Shown here one piece after another: positions 43,874 through 51,759 of a DNA stretch of 64,000 bases. Under the pieces are notes generated by a model that saw only the letters and a program-made list of their open reading frames with translations, did no database searches and was not told the origin of the DNA. The stretch comes from Nitrospirota bacterium (GTDB lineage Bacteria; Nitrospirota; Nitrospiria; Nitrospirales; Nitrospiraceae): assembly GCA_030684575.1 (NCBI GenBank), contig JAUXVD010000004.1:62001-126000 (forward strand). The letters are read 5' to 3'. Position numbers and translations under genes: made by a program. The number at the start of each line of letters is the position of its first letter. The stretch's first letter is position 1.

Positions 43874-44323
43874 CTACCGTGACGAAAAATGTGACAGGGT
43901 CTGATTGAGGGACTCTCGGAGATCGTCCATCGCAGCCACCGCCTTCGACTGCACTTGCTCCCAGGACGAAGCCGTGGCGGAATGAATCTCCTGCGCTTTC
44001 TTACTGGCCAGCTCTTTTTTCTTCTCTAATTCCACAATCGACTTCTGGATGTCCGCTCTAGCCGACGCCGACGTATGCTCGACCTGTCCACGCAATTGAG
44101 TGATACGCACCTGCATCTCCTCCAGTTCCATTTGCACCTTGCGTTGAAACGCCTCTTTCTGCTGAACCGTATAGTCCTTGGTGGCCGTCACTGCTTCCTT
44201 CGCTTCACGGACCACCGTCTCGCCTGTCACCGGCTTCTCTGCTGCGCCAGCCACGACGACAACGGGCATGGCGAGCAGCCCAAGGCTCACGATCCCACAC
44301 AACATTCCAGACAAAGCCTTCAT
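43874..44323 (-). CDS. Secreted coiled-coil protein
   Basis: 149 aa from the third in-frame ATG (GGAGG eight to nine bases upstream). The signal peptide ends near residue 28. The rest is almost wholly alpha-helical and charged (EAKEAVTATKDYTVQQKEAFQRK, then ELEEMQVRITQLRGQVEHT and IVELEKKKELASKKAQEI), a long coiled coil like apolipoprotein- or Lpp-like periplasmic proteins. No catalytic motif is seen. It overlaps nothing and is 4 bp from the HdrB-like gene, so the three minus-strand genes form one operon. Confidence 0.82.
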   Translation of the reverse strand: MKALSGMLCGIVSLGLLAMPVVVVAGAAEKPVTGETVVREAKEAVTATKDYTVQQKEAFQRKVQMELEEMQVRITQLRGQVEHTSASARADIQKSIVELEKKKELASKKAQEIHSATASSWEQVQSKAVAAMDDLRESLNQTLSHFSSR

Positions 44324-44790
44324 CGCCATCGCCTCCATTCCATCGACACCAACCTATGCCTCTGAGTATAACTTCCGACTTTCGGAAAGTCACCGTGCAG
44401 GGCACTCCCACGCGACGCGCGAGAGCAGGACGGTCTCTCTAGTTTATCTCGCGTGTCTGATTGCCCTGGCTCGATACGCCAAACGCACAAGATGAACCAG
44501 ACGAACCAGATAAATCGCCAGGGACAGCCACAGGTCGAGCCACGCCACGAACAACCAGATCACATGATGCCAGGCGAACAGGAAGAGAAATCATCAACAC
44601 GCGAGGAACCGATCGCGTCCAAACTCCCTCTGGCGCTGTTGACTGGTATGCGAATCGGTGAAAGGCAGTTCAACAAGAACCGGCATAGAGCCGTATCGCG
44701 CGAGCAAGGAATCTGATAGTGAGGGAGAGGGCAGAAGGATCGTTTAAGCCAGAACAATAAACGCCGGACAATACGTCGGGGGCATACCGG
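44324..44790. other. 467-bp gap, possible 39-codon membrane peptide
   Basis: No firm gene. On the minus strand 44563-44444 a GTG-initiated reading gives a 39-residue peptide with one strongly hydrophobic segment (VIWLFVAWLDLWLSLAIYLV) and a basic end (RLAYRARAIRHAR). It has no Shine-Dalgarno and could be a decayed membrane gene. Plus-strand readings here are Gln/Glu-rich and unconvincing. Confidence 0.3.
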
Positions 44791-45171
44791 CTAGATGTTC
44801 GGATGGAGGAGCTCCTGGAATTCGCTCTTTCCGGAACGGGTCTTCAGAAATTGGATGAGCTCGACCCGGAGTATGCTGTTGAGACGTTGCCGGGCTTCCA
44901 GGGGCAGGCGAATGAACTCCACCCCGAACTCATGACCCTTGACCCATTTAATCTTGCCAAGCTCAACAGACAAGGCCTGCGGATGGTTGGGAAGCAGAAC
45001 ACTCACGCGGACGTCACTGCCGCAGAGGACTTCTCGATCGCTCATGACCGAGCAGCCCATCAGTGACAGGCTGGTCAGGACACCTTCGGCGACGAATGGA
45101 GCCCCCGCGAATATGACGGGATAGAATAGGGGAAATCGATGATAGGTTCGGGAATAATGAGGTGGCGCCAT
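44791..45171 (-). CDS. PilZ-domain protein
   Basis: 126 aa from ATG 45171 (TTGGAGACTGTG upstream; a TTG 12 bases earlier is not needed). The PilZ beta-barrel is recognisable: YHRFPLFYPVIFAG, then GVLTSLSLMGCSVMS and VKGHEFGVEFIRLPLEARQRL. The c-di-GMP-binding RxxxR is reduced (RTYHRF-) and the (D/N)xSxxG is SLSLMG, so nucleotide binding is uncertain. Stand-alone PilZ proteins of this size usually act as adaptors or response modules. Confidence 0.82.
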   Translation of the reverse strand: MAPPHYSRTYHRFPLFYPVIFAGAPFVAEGVLTSLSLMGCSVMSDREVLCGSDVRVSVLLPNHPQALSVELGKIKWVKGHEFGVEFIRLPLEARQRLNSILRVELIQFLKTRSGKSEFQELLHPNI

Positions 45172-45243
45172 CACAGTCTCCAAGATGGCGGATTCTACCG
45201 AGCCGGACCGGGCGGGCGATATCCTACCTTTGGAGGGGTCGCG

Positions 45244-45549
45244 TCACGGTTTTGGCTTGTCCAGGCTTAACGGGATAACTCGCCACCCCAGCAACGCACA
45301 CCAGAGAAAGTAACAGACGAAGAGGAAGGCAAGACCGCCCAAGAGCCACCCCATGAACGGATGGCGGATCCATTGAGGCGCATCAACCAGATTGAACGCG
45401 GCACAGGCACTCAGAAGACCCATGCCGAGGGCACAGGCGAACGCACGTCTTGGTCGCGCGACCAAATCACGATGAAAAACCCGGCGATTGTGGGACTGGG
45501 CCTTGAGATCGTAACGGCTAGCCTTGATATAGCGATCGTCAGACTCCAT
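45244..45549 (-). CDS. Small two-TM protein
   Basis: 101 aa: a polar, basic N-terminus of ~35 residues, then two membrane segments (AFACALGMGLLSACAAFNLV and WLLGGLAFLFVCYFLWCALLG). AAAGGACCGGT before the ATG gives a good ribosome-binding site. No family recognised. Confidence 0.7.
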   Translation of the reverse strand: MESDDRYIKASRYDLKAQSHNRRVFHRDLVARPRRAFACALGMGLLSACAAFNLVDAPQWIRHPFMGWLLGGLAFLFVCYFLWCALLGWRVIPLSLDKPKP

Positions 45550-45683
45550 ACCGGTCCTTTCTTTGCACTAGGACACGTTTAGCCAAATAATTGGGAAGCG
45601 ATGGGCGGCTGGCCCTAGTAACGCGCGGTTCAAGCAAGAACGAGTCAACCTGCAGGCCTGGTTCACGACTATGCGCCTATCAG

Positions 45684-46115
45684 CTAATCGATGATTTCGA
45701 GCGTACAGGCGAGACACAATGTCAATGGCAACGCAGCGGCAGTAAACAAGGCCGCAAGCTCCTCCGCCGGCATGGCATCAATACGCACCTGCCCACGCAT
45801 GTCGGCTGCGACAAGAATCGGGTGATCGTTGATGGCCTTGAGTGCCGCAGCCAGAGCATCACAATTCTCGATTCCCGATGCCGCCATGGGTAGCACGAGC
45901 ACACGAATCCGTAGAGGAAGTTCAGGTTACTTGGCCTTCAAAAACTCCCGTTGAGGAACGGGGGACATCGTACGAAGATTCGCTGGTACGTCCAACTTCC
46001 AGGGCCAGAGGTACAGACCCATCACATTACTCTCAGGGCGGCCGATGAACACCGCCTGGCCAGTCTCAGCCTGCAGCATGTCCCGTAGAGCCGTCAGTTG
46101 GACAGATATTGCCAT
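45684..46115 (-). pseudogene. Gene split by an in-frame TAA (possibly Pvc16/DUF4255-like)
   Basis: Starting at ATG 46115 (GAGGAATATGACC upstream) the frame reads MAISVQLTALRDMLQAETGQ, then VFIGRPESNVMGLYLWPWKL, and stops at TAA 45929-45927. Read through, the same frame continues for 80 more codons with coherent protein sequence (LRIRVLVLPMAASGIENCDA...INDHPILVAADMRGQVRIDAMPAEELAALFTAAALPLTL). The two halves therefore look like one protein of ~143 aa with a nonsense mutation. The layout recalls DUF4255/Pvc16 proteins of phage-tail-like systems, but weakly. No other injection-system gene is near. Confidence 0.6.
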
Positions 46116-46530
46116 GGTCATATTCCTCGCTGGTACGTCTGCCAAGGACTGACCTGCCGTAAATACGGAAATCCGAGCAGCCCAAGCCAAATCCTAGTGT
46201 ACTCGACCCCACAAGCTGCTCCTACATGTATTTTGACGACCGGAAAACGCGAGCAGCGATAGACAAAACCCTGGAGTCCATGAAACCCTGGAAAGCTCAA
46301 TAGTCTGGAAGACGTGGTGAGGGAAAGGGATTTCTGAATGGAAGACAGCCGCTTGCCAGCTCTCCCATTCATAGGGATAATGGGCCCTCGACTTCCGTTC
46401 TTTATCGATCAGTGTAAGAATTCTACGCCCTCCACGATAGACACAGAAGAGACCTGTTGCATCAGCTCCCATCATTGAAAACGGCGCCATGGTTGGGCTC
46501 GACTGGCACCGGAGAAAAAGGACCCGACGC
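46116..46530. other. 415-bp gap with ECF promoter
   Basis: No gene supported: the 112- and 84-codon minus-strand readings have no family features. The right end carries the promoter of the sigma-factor operon at 46413-46439. Confidence 0.5.
46413..46439 (+). promoter_or_regulatory. ECF-type promoter of the sigma/anti-sigma operon
   Basis: TGTAAGAATT-N12-CGATA, followed by GACAC. The identical elements with the identical 12-base spacer occur upstream of the YHS gene at 47465-47491. I find no third copy in the window. The pattern fits autoregulation by the ECF factor encoded 92 bp downstream. Confidence 0.75.
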
Positions 46531-47124
46531 ATGACGGATCAGACTCTGGCCGACTCCCATTCACTTATTGATGTCCATGGAGACTTCCTCTACCGGTTTG
46601 CCCTCGTGCGCGTGAGGAACCAAGATGTCGCTGAGGACCTGGTGCAGGAAACCTTTCTGGCAGCCCTGCAGGGGACCTTCCGCGAGAGCGGACCGACGGC
46701 GGAACGCAGGTGGATGATCGGCATCATGAAACACAAGATCGTGGACTATTTTCGCCGGAAAATCCGGGAACCGATCCAGAACCCCGACCAGGCTGACCAC
46801 AGGGCGGAAGACGTCGTTCTCGACGACGTCCATTGGAAGCCGGAAGCCGCCGCGATGCAAGCCTGGCCGGAACAACCGGACGGACTAATCGAACGCCGCC
46901 AGTTCTGGGACGCCCTGGCCGGTTGCATGGAACGGCTGCCACCCCGAGCCGCCCAAGTCTTTACCTTGCGGGAGCTCGATGAACTTGAGACCGAGCAGAT
47001 CTGCGAACTGCTCCAGCTCACGCCCACGAACTTCGGCGTCATCCTGCATCGAGCCAGGAAACAACTCAGGGACTGCTTGTCCAGCCGCTATTTCGGCCAG
47101 CAACAGGAAGGTCTCAACTCATGA
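46531..47124 (+). CDS. ECF (RpoE-type) sigma factor
   Basis: 197 aa from ATG 46531 (AAAAAGGACCCGACGC upstream). Region 2 is LYRFALVRVRNQDVAEDLVQETFLAAL with WMIGIMKHKIVDYFRRK. Region 4 is FWDALAGCMERLPPRAAQVFTLRELDELETEQICELLQLTPTNFGVILHRARKQLR. This is the standard two-domain ECF plan. Its stop overlaps the start of a small zinc-finger protein (ATGA), the usual sigma/anti-sigma arrangement. Its own promoter matches that of the YHS gene downstream. Confidence 0.93.
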   Translation: MTDQTLADSHSLIDVHGDFLYRFALVRVRNQDVAEDLVQETFLAALQGTFRESGPTAERRWMIGIMKHKIVDYFRRKIREPIQNPDQADHRAEDVVLDDVHWKPEAAAMQAWPEQPDGLIERRQFWDALAGCMERLPPRAAQVFTLRELDELETEQICELLQLTPTNFGVILHRARKQLRDCLSSRYFGQQQEGLNS

Positions 47125-47402
47125 GCCCGCTATATCACATCATCTACACCTGTCAGGACATGGCTCGGCTGCTGTCCGACGCCATGGATCGATCGTTGCC
47201 GTGGCACACCCGCCTGCGCATGCATCTGCATCTCCGCCTCTGTCTCCTCTGCCGGCGCTACCAACAGCAATTGACGCTGCTCCGTACCGTCCTCCGCAAG
47301 CGCGCAACCACGCTCGATGAGGATGATCGCGCCGATGCGCCAACGCTCTCGCCAGAAGCCAAAGCGCGCATACAACGCGCGCTCGATTCCTCTCGCACCT
47401 AG
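47121..47402 (+). CDS. Soluble zinc-binding anti-sigma factor
   Basis: 93 aa without membrane segment. It contains H-x3-C-x2-C (HLRLCLLC), the zinc anti-sigma (ZAS) signature, between two helices (RLLSDAMDRSLPWHTRLRMH and RRYQQQLTLLRTVLRKRA). ZAS proteins hold their ECF factor until the Cys are oxidised or another signal arrives. The ATGA overlap with the sigma gene supports the pairing. Confidence 0.85.
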   Translation: MSPLYHIIYTCQDMARLLSDAMDRSLPWHTRLRMHLHLRLCLLCRRYQQQLTLLRTVLRKRATTLDEDDRADAPTLSPEAKARIQRALDSSRT

Positions 47403-47464
47403 CCGACTCATCAGGCATCCCCTCCTCCGCAGCCGACTCACGCCGTCAATATTCCCCCCCATGC

Positions 47465-47491
47465 TGTAAGAATTTTTCCGCTCACGCGATA
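47465..47491 (+). promoter_or_regulatory. ECF-type promoter of the YHS gene
   Basis: TGTAAGAATT-N12-CGATA, same elements and spacer as at 46413. It lies 58 bp before the ATG of the YHS-domain gene. It marks that gene as a target of the neighbouring ECF factor. Confidence 0.75.
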
Positions 47492-47549
47492 CACCAGCAT
47501 CGAGAGAATCATCTAGATTCTCCGCAACCATTCCTCAAGGAGGGGCTCC

Positions 47550-48011
47550 ATGACAGGATTCAAGCAACTCTTACTCGCCGGGTTGGCGCTGGCGGCCAGC
47601 ATGGCAGCGGTTCCGGTCTTTGCTGAAGACGTGACCCACAGCACACCGGGAATCAGCGGCTATGACCCCGTCGCCTACTTCACCGACGGCAAACCGGTCA
47701 GAGGATCGGGCTATCACGTGACCACACACGAGGGCGTGACCTACGCCTTCGCCAACGCCGAGCATAAGAAACTGTTCATCGCCAGTCCGAAGCAGTACCT
47801 CCCCGCCTTCGGAGGCTACTGCGCCTATGGCGTCGCGGTCGGGAAAAAATTCGTGGCGGATCCGGAAGTCTGGAAGGTCGTCGACGGAACCTTGTACTTG
47901 AACCTGGATAAGGGCATTCAAGACAAGTGGCAGAAAGATATCCCCGGCTTCATTAAGAAGGGCACTGCCAACTGGTCCGATATCAAGGACAAGCCAGCCG
48001 ACGCATTGTAA
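47550..48011 (+). CDS. Secreted YHS-domain protein
   Basis: 153 aa. The signal peptide ends at ~residue 25 (VPVFA). The mature part is the YHS-type domain found in many exported proteins: ISGYDPVAYFTDGKPVRGSGYHVTTHEGVTYAFANAEHKKLFIASPKQYLPAFGGYCAYGVA. YHS domains are thought to bind metal ions. CAAGGAGGGGCTCC precedes the ATG. Its promoter matches the ECF element, so it is probably induced in the response run by the adjacent sigma factor. Confidence 0.9.
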   Translation: MTGFKQLLLAGLALAASMAAVPVFAEDVTHSTPGISGYDPVAYFTDGKPVRGSGYHVTTHEGVTYAFANAEHKKLFIASPKQYLPAFGGYCAYGVAVGKKFVADPEVWKVVDGTLYLNLDKGIQDKWQKDIPGFIKKGTANWSDIKDKPADAL

Positions 48012-48025
48012 CGCACCGACCGAGA

Positions 48026-48051
48026 GCCCGCCGCTCAGCAACGCGGCGGGC
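48026..48051 (+). terminator. Stem-loop after the YHS gene
   Basis: GCCCGCCGC, 8-base loop, GCGGCGGGC, 14 bases after the stop codon. The stem is stable, but no T-run follows. Confidence 0.6.
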
Positions 48052-48256
48052 CGAGGCGAGTAGAGCCAGGCATTAAAAATACGAGCGCCTACCTTCCCGT
48101 TATGGTCCTGCAGCAGGGTCATCCAGAGTACCGGAGGCGAACGACGAGAGACCGAGACGGCCGGAGCAGGAACGAGGGTGGCTCAATGTCCGTGAGAGGC
48201 CGGATATGACGGCAGGAACATATGCCTGACAGCGAGAACTGATCGACAGGAAATCC

Positions 48257-49009
48257 CTAACTGGCCACCCCTCCCAGGAGTGTGAGCAACATGGCGGTTA
48301 CGTACATCAGGCTAATGCCGATCCATATTCCCAGCGCGGCCTGTAGACGGCGAGTCGCGGTATAGGAAATCGTGGTAAGGGAGAGAATGACGTAGAGCAG
48401 CGAACCGGCCGCGAGAGAATAAAAGGAGATGGACAGATAGGGGGAGAGCCCCTGCCCGCTCAACAGAACCCCGATGCACGTCGGACCGCCCGCCACCAAC
48501 CCGAGCAGAAACACATCCTTCCATTGCACCGACGTTTTTCCTGCAGCACCGACAATGCCGAACCCTTCCGTGCCGTTGTGCAACGCAAAGCCCCCCACCA
48601 GCAACATGCTGAGGGCCCATTCTCCGCTTCCATAGCTGGCACCAATCGCGAGCCCTTCGCCAAGGTTGTGAAAGCCCATCCCCATCGCGATCATATAGGG
48701 GAGCGTCAGAAATCGGCTGGTGTGGCGAACGCCGAACACCTGCTTCGATTCCAGCGCCACGAGACCGACCAGGCTTGCGCCAAGACTCACTAGAAAGACC
48801 GCCCACGACAACATATCGCGGGCTCCGCTGAGCTCCACCGCCTCATGCATCAAATCGAAGAACAGATACAGCAACACCCCGGTCGCAACACCAATCAATC
48901 CGCCTTCCCAGGATCGTGGCAACACCTTCCCGAGCAGCAGGGCTGCCCCGATTCCCAGATAGACAGGAATAAGACCGGCAAGAGCCCCTAACGCAAATAA
49001 GTTCAACAT
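48257..49009 (-). CDS. ZIP-family metal transporter
   Basis: 250 aa with eight membrane segments. Both ZIP signatures are present: GMGFHNLGEGLAIGASYGSG (TM4 type, H-N-x2-E-G) and FALHNGTEGFGIVG (TM5 type). FFDLMHEAVELS in an earlier helix adds metal-facing residues. ZIP proteins import Zn, Fe or Mn into the cytoplasm, as a rule. It is monocistronic and convergent with the YHS gene. Confidence 0.9.
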   Translation of the reverse strand: MLNLFALGALAGLIPVYLGIGAALLLGKVLPRSWEGGLIGVATGVLLYLFFDLMHEAVELSGARDMLSWAVFLVSLGASLVGLVALESKQVFGVRHTSRFLTLPYMIAMGMGFHNLGEGLAIGASYGSGEWALSMLLVGGFALHNGTEGFGIVGAAGKTSVQWKDVFLLGLVAGGPTCIGVLLSGQGLSPYLSISFYSLAAGSLLYVILSLTTISYTATRRLQAALGIWIGISLMYVTAMLLTLLGGVAS

Positions 49010-49163
49010 CGACCGTTTGTATCAGAACGGCGGGTGGAAAGAAAAGATTGAACTTTCACGACTCCAAAGACAGAGAGCCGCTCAGGGGTTGCACGCAAGA
49101 GACCACTGGCGGGGCTGAGCGTTCGGGGACAGACTCCAGACCTGTTTAATTGCTTACGGCGGG

Positions 49164-49184
49164 TTCGCGACAAACCGTCATGAA
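49164..49184 (+). repeat. Direct repeat left of the toxin-antitoxin pair
   Basis: TTCGCGACAAACCGTCATGAA. The same 21 bases with one change occur at 50027-50047, on the other side of the toxin-antitoxin genes. Similarity continues weakly on both sides (GCTTRCGGCG before, TGAG/ATCAC after). Confidence 0.65.
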
Positions 49185-49261
49185 AGATGAGGGCCAGCGA
49201 GCAATCACAAGCCATACGCTGTTCGTGTTCCGGATCGGTGAGCAACTGGCTGGTAAAACGA

Positions 49262-49693
49262 TTACGTCAACCGGGGAAGGTCCTCAACCCACAAGACACG
49301 ACGACCATAGGATCCCCCCGTCAGCGATGAATAGAACTTACGATCTGCCGTGACCATAATCCCATCGACTGCTTCAGCCAAGGCAAGATAGAGGCAATCG
49401 TACAGACTTCGTTGCGTGGCCAACGCGAGTTGATAGGCGGAGGGAAAGAGTCGCTCGTCGGCATGCCGCTGGAGGGGAAGTTGCTTCAACTCCTTCAGGA
49501 CCACATCCCCTTCATCCCGAGTGAGCTCACCACGACGAATCCTTTTGGCCAACACGTTGCCGAGCTCCAGCGTCATCAGTGCGGGCACATGAAGTCGATA
49601 GCGTGAACGGCGCAAACGAATCGCCGCCTCGGAATGGATCTCCGGAAGGAACCACTTGATCGCCACACTGGCATCGACCACGTAGCGGCTCAC
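49262..49693 (-). CDS. PIN-domain toxin (VapC/FitB type)
   Basis: 143 aa PIN-domain ribonuclease. The acidic metal ligands are visible: D7 (YVVDASVAIKWF), E43 (LMTLELGNVL), D98 (SLYDCLYLALA) and D116 (MVTADRKFY). The stop of the antitoxin overlaps its start by 4 bases, so the toxin is made only after the antitoxin. It is probably a toxin cutting tRNA or rRNA. Confidence 0.9.
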   Translation of the reverse strand: MSRYVVDASVAIKWFLPEIHSEAAIRLRRSRYRLHVPALMTLELGNVLAKRIRRGELTRDEGDVVLKELKQLPLQRHADERLFPSAYQLALATQRSLYDCLYLALAEAVDGIMVTADRKFYSSLTGGSYGRRVLWVEDLPRLT

Positions 49694-49923
49694 CGCTCGC
49701 GATCCTCACGAATCAGCGCCGCACTATCGCTGAACTTCCGACTAGACTTCCTCAATCGCTCCTGTAATCCTTCGATCCGTTTCCACGCCCCCTCGTAGTC
49801 AGGCACTGCGTCCTCCAGAATCGTCTTCACTTCAGATTGCAGAGATCGCCCATGCTCCTTCGCCCGCTTCTTCAACCGATCGACAATCTTGCTATCGAGC
49901 TGCCTAACAAGAACCTGCGCCAT
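49690..49923 (-). CDS. FitA-like ribbon-helix-helix antitoxin
   Basis: 77 aa. The N-terminal ribbon-helix-helix is AQVLVRQLDSKIVDRLKKRAKEHGRSLQSEVKTIL, as in FitA antitoxins. The C-terminal tail would block the PIN active site (an Arg or Lys of this tail usually enters it; here KSSRKF). AAGGAGGGGG precedes the ATG. A dyad 19-40 bases upstream of the start is a likely self-operator. Confidence 0.9.
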   Translation of the reverse strand: MAQVLVRQLDSKIVDRLKKRAKEHGRSLQSEVKTILEDAVPDYEGAWKRIEGLQERLRKSSRKFSDSAALIREDRER

Positions 49924-49941
49924 ACCCCCTCCTTAGACAGA

Positions 49942-49963
49942 ATTGTGCTATCACAATGATAGC
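49942..49963 (-). promoter_or_regulatory. Overlapping dyads, likely antitoxin operator
   Basis: ATTGTG-CTAT-CACAAT (49942-49957) overlaps GCTATCA-CAA-TGATAGC (49947-49963); both are perfect inverted repeats. The position just upstream of the antitoxin start fits autorepression by the RHH antitoxin/toxin complex. Confidence 0.65.
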
Positions 49964-50026
49964 GGGAGATCACCCCATGGTCAACAGACAGAGACACTGT
50001 GCGCGGCAGGCTTGCGGCGCGGCGAT

Positions 50027-50047
50027 TTCGCGACGAACCGTCATGAA
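50027..50047 (+). repeat. Direct repeat right of the toxin-antitoxin pair
   Basis: TTCGCGACGAACCGTCATGAA, 20 of 21 bases identical to 49164-49184. The two copies bracket the toxin-antitoxin pair and 863 bp of DNA. Confidence 0.65.
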
Positions 50048-50273
50048 TACTGAGCGCTAGTGATCGATCACCTGGGCGAGGAGGACCAGAAACTGCATGC
50101 CGTCACGATCATCACAGACGATGCTCTGCCGGGCATCACCCCGACTCGTGACGTGATGGAGGGCCCGGATAATTCAAGACCCAGCGGGCTTGCCACGGAA
50201 TGGGAATCCACCCCTCGCAACGTTTGGTTGCAATACCTAACCCCACTTCTTCTCCACTGCCTTGGCTTCACGA

Positions 50274-50570
50274 TCACTTCTGTCCCTGACCCTCGCAACA
50301 GATCTTGGCTATACGCCGAGTCCTCACCGCATTCACTGCGGCAGCGAGCGTGACGATCAGCAAAACGGGATAGATCACCAAGAGGTCCGCCCGAATATTA
50401 CATTCGCCGGAGCAGAGGACACGAATATAGATCAGGTACTCATACGACGCATACAGCAGCCACAGACTCCCCGCGACGGCCAAGGCGGCATTTCGCGGCA
50501 ACCGAAAACACGCCATCGTGGCGAGAACGGTCAAAGTCACAAATACAAAGAGGAGTGTCAGGAACACCAT
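50274..50570 (-). CDS. Small three-TM membrane protein
   Basis: 98 aa with three hydrophobic segments: FLTLLFVFVTLTVLATMACF, AALAVAGSLWLLYASYEYLI and LLVIYPVLLIVTLAAAVNAV. Between the second and third is a loop with two Cys (VLCSGECNIRADLL). The C-terminus is basic. GTGAGGTGG precedes the ATG. I do not recognise the family. Confidence 0.7.
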   Translation of the reverse strand: MVFLTLLFVFVTLTVLATMACFRLPRNAALAVAGSLWLLYASYEYLIYIRVLCSGECNIRADLLVIYPVLLIVTLAAAVNAVRTRRIAKICCEGQGQK

Positions 50571-50827
50571 GTGGCAGCCACCTCACGAGAAGAATCGGAC
50601 TGAACGATCCGGCAAGCAGAATCTAATCTCAGGGTGCCAATGCGTCAAGAATTAGCAGAAGACCATGACGGAGACAGACACACAGGGACGCGACGCGCTG
50701 CCGACAGAACCACACTTTCCGGGAACGACTCACTCGCTTTGTTGATTGTCATATAGACTTCTCCTTTCGTTCGGGCTAGCCTTGGCGTTCTGCATATAGG
50801 CCACTAATCTTCACCGAGGAGAAAAGC

Positions 50828-51430
50828 ATGACTCGACACATGATGATCACCATCCTGATCGCGAGCGCTCTTACGATGCCGGCGATCACCATCGCGGGCG
50901 ACAAGGCGTCGAAGAAGGGGGCCACCGTCAAAGAAGTCAAAGCCCTCTCTGAGAAAGAGCAGACGGCCCTGGCCTTGCGCGCAGCCCCGGCACACATTGC
51001 AAAAGAGGCCGGTATCATGATCTTCGGACCGGACGGCAAGCTGACCGAGACCAAGAAAAGCGCCAACGGCTTCACCTGCATCCCTACCGTGATGAACCTC
51101 CCGGTCCCCGATCCCATGTGTATGGACGCGGCCGTCCAGCAATGGATGACAGACCTTACCAACAATGCGCCGAAACCGACGAATACGGTCCCCGGCATCG
51201 CCTACATGGTTCTCGGCGGTTCACACTTTGAAAAAGATGGGAAAGTCGTCATGTCGGGGGAAGGGGCCACGATTGTGAAAGAGCCCGCCCATTGGATGAT
51301 CATGTGGCCCTTCGACTCAGCCTCCACGAAGCTCCCGACCGCCCCGAACCCCTCCGGCACCTACATCATGTTCGACGGCAGCCCCTACGCACATCTCATG
51401 GTGTACCAAGACCCCAGGAAGATGAAGTAA
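50828..51430 (+). CDS. Conserved secreted protein of unknown function
   Basis: 200 aa. The signal peptide ends near residue 23 (AITIA). The mature protein begins with a Lys-rich helix, then EKEQTALALRAAPAHIAKEAGIMIFGPDGKLTETKKSANGFTCIP, PVPDPMCMDAAVQQWM, ALPTAPNPSGTYIMFDGSPYAHLMVYQDP-type segments. Two Cys may form a disulfide. It looks like a periplasmic protein of a widespread uncharacterised group in environmental bacteria. GAGGAGAAAAGC precedes the ATG. It is followed by a stem-loop. Confidence 0.82.
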   Translation: MTRHMMITILIASALTMPAITIAGDKASKKGATVKEVKALSEKEQTALALRAAPAHIAKEAGIMIFGPDGKLTETKKSANGFTCIPTVMNLPVPDPMCMDAAVQQWMTDLTNNAPKPTNTVPGIAYMVLGGSHFEKDGKVVMSGEGATIVKEPAHWMIMWPFDSASTKLPTAPNPSGTYIMFDGSPYAHLMVYQDPRKMK

Positions 51431-51439
51431 CCGCCTCAT

Positions 51440-51473
51440 GCCGTGCAGGGAAGAATGAAACTCTCTGCACGGC
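51440..51473 (+). terminator. Stem-loop after the secreted protein gene
   Basis: GCCGTGCAG, 16-base loop, CTGCACGGC, ten bases after the stop. The loop is purine-rich; no clear T-run follows. Confidence 0.5.
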
Positions 51474-51759
51474 CCTTGAACTGATGAATGAACGCTGGCA
51501 GCTAAGGCCACCCAAAATGATAACGGGACAGGATGGGAAACTGGCTGGGCTGGTCAACGACGGGACCCGCTCTTTTTTCTCTCTGGAATTTTCCCCCTCC
51601 CCTCTGGAATTTCTCCCCATCTTTCAATTCGTCGCTCGTATCTCGCCGTTCGTTGTTCGCATGATCATCCTGCCTTAACCCCCTGTTCTTCCTCACTATT
51701 CCATCCTTTCCCTCTTCATCTTCGAGCCCGGCACAATCCCTGCTGATATCCCCTCCTAT
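51474..51759. other. Gap upstream of the response-regulator/efflux operon
   Basis: Pyrimidine-rich DNA (CCCCTCC and TTCGT runs) without a supported gene. A sigma-54-like CGGCAC-N5-CTGCT at 51729-51744 is in register. It would leave a leader of only ~4 bases, so I do not call it a promoter. Confidence 0.4.

Larger units (their letters stand above)
49924..50273. other. 350-bp gap upstream of the toxin-antitoxin pair
   Basis: It carries the antitoxin operator (49942-49963) and the second direct repeat (50027-50047). No gene is supported; a 97-codon plus-strand reading at 50060 lacks any family feature. Confidence 0.5.

Noticed and set aside
44453-44757. Plus- and minus-strand frames of 65-87 codons
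   Set aside because: Low-complexity composition and no ribosome-binding site; at most a decayed 39-codon membrane peptide at 44444-44563.
50060-50353. 97-codon plus-strand open frame
   Set aside because: It overlaps the membrane-protein gene on the other strand and has no start signal.
51729-51744. CGGCAC-N5-CTGCT as sigma-54 promoter of the response-regulator/RND operon
   Set aside because: The register is right but two consensus bases differ and the leader would be only ~4 bases.
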